A DNA stretch of 64,000 bases, taken from contig NZ_CP090366.1 in assembly GCF_021432085.1 (NCBI RefSeq), forward strand, positions 1,798,001 through 1,862,000. Direction: 5' to 3'. Numbering within the stretch: position 1 is the stretch's first letter; every line of letters starts with the position of its first letter. The translations under genes and the position numbers were made by a program. Shown one piece after another: positions 62,228 to 64,000 of the stretch. Source of the stretch: Stutzerimonas kunmingensis (GTDB lineage: Bacteria; Pseudomonadota; Gammaproteobacteria; Pseudomonadales; Pseudomonadaceae). Below the pieces are notes generated by a model. That model had not been told where the DNA came from, did not search any database, and saw nothing but the letters and a program-made list of their open reading frames with translations.

Positions 62228-62236
62228 GCCGTAAGC

Positions 62237-62260
62237 AAGGGCCTTCCTCGGAAGGCCCTT
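62237..62260. terminator. Bidirectional hairpin between HPF-like and DUF3597 genes
   Basis: AAGGGCCTTCC (62237-62247) and GGAAGGCCCTT (62250-62260) are exact complements around a two-base centre. T residues follow on the plus side and, as A residues, precede it for the minus strand. Confidence 0.75.
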
Positions 62261-62267
62261 CACACAT

Positions 62268-62729
62268 CTAGTGCAGCAATTCCGGCGGAATCCTGCCGCC
62301 ATTTTCGGCAAGCTTCTTCATCACCGCCCGGTGCAGCCACATGTTCATCTGCGCCGAGTCCGCCATCTCTGCCGGCGGGCAGCCTAGTTCCGTAGCAAGC
62401 TCCCGGCGTGCTTCCAGGCTGCTGTCCAGCCCGAGCAACTTCAGCAGATCGACGATCGAGGTGCGCCAGTTCAGCGCTTCCGGGTGCGCCGCCGCCTTGG
62501 CTTCCAGTTGTGCCACCACATCCACGCCACTCGCCGTGGCTGATGACTGATTCAAGTCCTGGTGCGGCGCGATAGTCGCGTTGTCGGTGGCGGTGGGCCT
62601 TTCTCCCAGCGTGATGCCCTCGGCGCTCGAGCGGGTAGCGTCGGCTGGTGGTGCATCAGCCTTGTGTTGCGCCTCGTTGGAAGCATCACCCAGGCCGAGC
62701 TTGGCCTTGATCGTATCGAAAAGTCCCAT
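62268..62729 (-). CDS. DUF3597 family protein (second paralogue)
   Basis: The 153-residue protein starts MGLFDTIKAKLGLGD and has a longer low-complexity linker (about 16-75). Its C-terminal domain is nearly identical in pattern to that of the protein at 59463: LNWRTSIVDLLKLLGLDSSL and MNMWLHRAVMKKLAENGG. AGGAGA precedes the ATG. Function unknown. Confidence 0.85.
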   Translation of the reverse strand: MGLFDTIKAKLGLGDASNEAQHKADAPPADATRSSAEGITLGERPTATDNATIAPHQDLNQSSATASGVDVVAQLEAKAAAHPEALNWRTSIVDLLKLLGLDSSLEARRELATELGCPPAEMADSAQMNMWLHRAVMKKLAENGGRIPPELLH

Positions 62730-62826
62730 GTCCGTTCTCCTGACTGTTGATGTCCATATTCGACAGCAACCCAGGACAGACCATTCGCTCCCGCAGGTCG
62801 GGTAATTGTCGGCCTGGCGTGGCCCC

Positions 62827-63195
62827 TCAGCCGTGCTCCAGCCAGGCGCTGGCTTCGGCTTCCTGGTGCAGGTCGAAGGCCTTGATGGTCAGCCCGGGGA
62901 TCAGCGCGCCTTCCACCTCACTGGCCTTGCGCAGCCATTCCTTGCCGGCGACCACCGCGCAGCGGTCGAAACGGCGTATGAAGCGGAACAGGTGCGGAAG
63001 CCGTGACAGCTCCACGCCGACGGCGCCGAGCGTAGGCAGGTCGAAGTCGCCGATGCGATAGAGCATGCGGCCATGGCTGATGCCTTCGGATTTGAACAGC
63101 AGGTCATCCAGCGCAGCGCGCATGGCCTGACTGTCCAATTTGCCGGAGAAGTCGATATCGATGCGGTTTTCGCCTCGGCGCGATACGTGAAACAT
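62827..63195 (-). CDS. SpoIIAA-like (STAS) family protein
   Basis: The 122-residue protein fits the SpoIIAA-like STAS superfamily: RIDIDFSGKLDSQAMRAALDD, a central MLYRIGDFDLPTLGAVGVEL and RCAVVAGKEWLRKASEVEG. Related proteins in pseudomonads are of unknown function and may bind lipids. GAGGG lies nine bases before the ATG. Confidence 0.75.
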   Translation of the reverse strand: MFHVSRRGENRIDIDFSGKLDSQAMRAALDDLLFKSEGISHGRMLYRIGDFDLPTLGAVGVELSRLPHLFRFIRRFDRCAVVAGKEWLRKASEVEGALIPGLTIKAFDLHQEAEASAWLEHG

Positions 63196-63491
63196 GCGCA
63201 GACCCTCGTTTGTTCGGTGTTTTATGCGAGTTGCCCCGCGTTACCTGACCATAGACGTTGCGTCGTGACCGAGCCAAAAAAACAGGTGCGCAAGTGCCGT
63301 TTCGTTGATCTGCGTCAGTGCGTGGGGCTGCGTTGCGTGAGCGCCAAAAAAGGCGCGCAAAGCCAGCAATGGCGAGGCTTGCAGATAGTTGATAAACGGT
63401 ATCAAGTTGCCCCTGGCGCCGCCGAGAACAGTGTTAGCTGCGACGCCATTCGACGCTGGCATCGCTTTCTCTCCCTGTAGTGGATACCCCC

Positions 63492-64000
63492 ATGACCAGC
63501 ACCTTGGCGAACGTCATTCAGTCCCTTTTGCGCGGACTGGGTCTGCGCACCATCAACCATCAGTTCTTCTTCTCCTACAGCCTGATCTTCCTGTGTGCGG
63601 CCCTGACCGCCGCTGTGCTGTTCATGTCCGCCAAGGACGCCAGCCAGATCGACATGGCCGGAGCCCAGCGCATGCTCAGCCAGAAGATGATGAAGGAAGC
63701 GCTGCTGGCGGCGCAGGGCGTCGGTGACAAGACCGCCGTCGACAAGACCATCCAACGCTTCGAGCAGTCGCATCGGCTGCTGCTCAACGGCGACCGCGCC
63801 CAGGGCATCGCACCGGTGGAGCTGACCAGTGCACAACCGCACCTGCAGCGCGTCGATCAGATCTGGCAGCGTTATCGGCCCGCCGTACAGGCACTGGCCG
63901 CAGGTCAGAGCGCTGACGTGAACGCCATTGCCACCGACTCAAACGACATCCTTGCCGCTTCCAACGAAGTGGTGCTGCTGATTTCCGCTGAAGCCAACCG
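63492..64000 (+). CDS. Methyl-accepting chemotaxis protein with PilJ sensor domain, 5' part
   Basis: The frame runs off the window after 169 codons. It has a transmembrane segment (about residues 24-46) and then a PilJ/NarX-like sensor start AGAQRMLSQKMMKEALLA (about 57-74). In nitrate-sensing receptors such as P. aeruginosa McpN this segment belongs to the ligand-binding helix. The signalling domain must lie beyond the window edge. The ribosome-binding site is weak. The ligand is unproven. Confidence 0.82.
   Translation, partial: MTSTLANVIQSLLRGLGLRTINHQFFFSYSLIFLCAALTAAVLFMSAKDASQIDMAGAQRMLSQKMMKEALLAAQGVGDKTAVDKTIQRFEQSHRLLLNGDRAQGIAPVELTSAQPHLQRVDQIWQRYRPAVQALAAGQSADVNAIATDSNDILAASNEVVLLISAEAN

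Noticed and set aside
63073..63480. Frames on both strands in the gap before the chemoreceptor
   Set aside because: No good ribosome-binding site, low-quality composition and overlap with the STAS gene on the other strand.

Overview
The window is one contiguous stretch of a high-GC gammaproteobacterial chromosome. Protein sequences and gene order point to Pseudomonas sensu lato, most likely Stutzerimonas (Pseudomonas stutzeri group). The order glnD-map-rpsB-tsf-pyrH-frr-uppS-cdsA-dxr-rseP-bamA-skp-lpxD-fabZ-lpxA-lpxB-rnhB-dnaE-accA-tilS-pyrG-kdsA-eno-ftsB-ispD and then adhC-fghA-ispF-truD-surE-pcm-nlpD-rpoS-rsmZ is the one I recall for P. aeruginosa. No tRNA, rRNA, insertion sequence, prophage or CRISPR array was seen.

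Layout. 1-1992: the distal end (D, E, F, G) of an Mrp-type Na+/H+ antiporter operon. 2046-5568 (minus): glnD and map. 5640-20515: translation genes (rpsB, tsf, pyrH, frr) and a tightly packed envelope operon for undecaprenyl-PP, phospholipid, MEP isoprenoid, outer-membrane protein and lipid A synthesis. 20671-31858: dnaE, accA, tilS, then pyrG-kdsA-eno and ftsB-ispD. 31891-33447 (minus): a two-gene ribosome-linked pair (HPF-like protein and baeRF-like protein). 33573-36707: a formaldehyde detoxification module with its LysR regulator. 36833-38223 (minus): an ArsR regulator with an old yellow enzyme. 38405-44269: ispF, truD, surE, pcm, a DUF368 lipid-carrier transporter, nlpD and rpoS. About 44603-44737: an RsmZ-type small RNA with an upstream GacA box.

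From about 44.8 kb the conserved order stops and an accessory region of small stress, transport and hypothetical genes runs to the end. It holds a GNAT-Nudix fusion, an SSS symporter, a small outer-membrane barrel, a SIR2 + HAM1 gene pair, a truncated haemoglobin, a universal stress protein, an HNH protein, a YebC-family protein, a DMT exporter, a MOSC protein, dGTPase, an ammonium channel, a GhrA-like dehydrogenase, an inositol monophosphatase-family protein, two DUF3597 paralogues, a second HPF-like protein, and the start of a PilJ-domain chemoreceptor.

The most interesting element is the HAM1-SIR2 pair (48805-50151, minus). It looks like the sensor and effector (KomB and KomC) of the Kongming type of anti-phage signalling, but no adenosine deaminase (KomA) lies nearby. 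The HAM1 protein has His where the family has its catalytic Asp, while the SIR2 protein keeps its NADase motifs.
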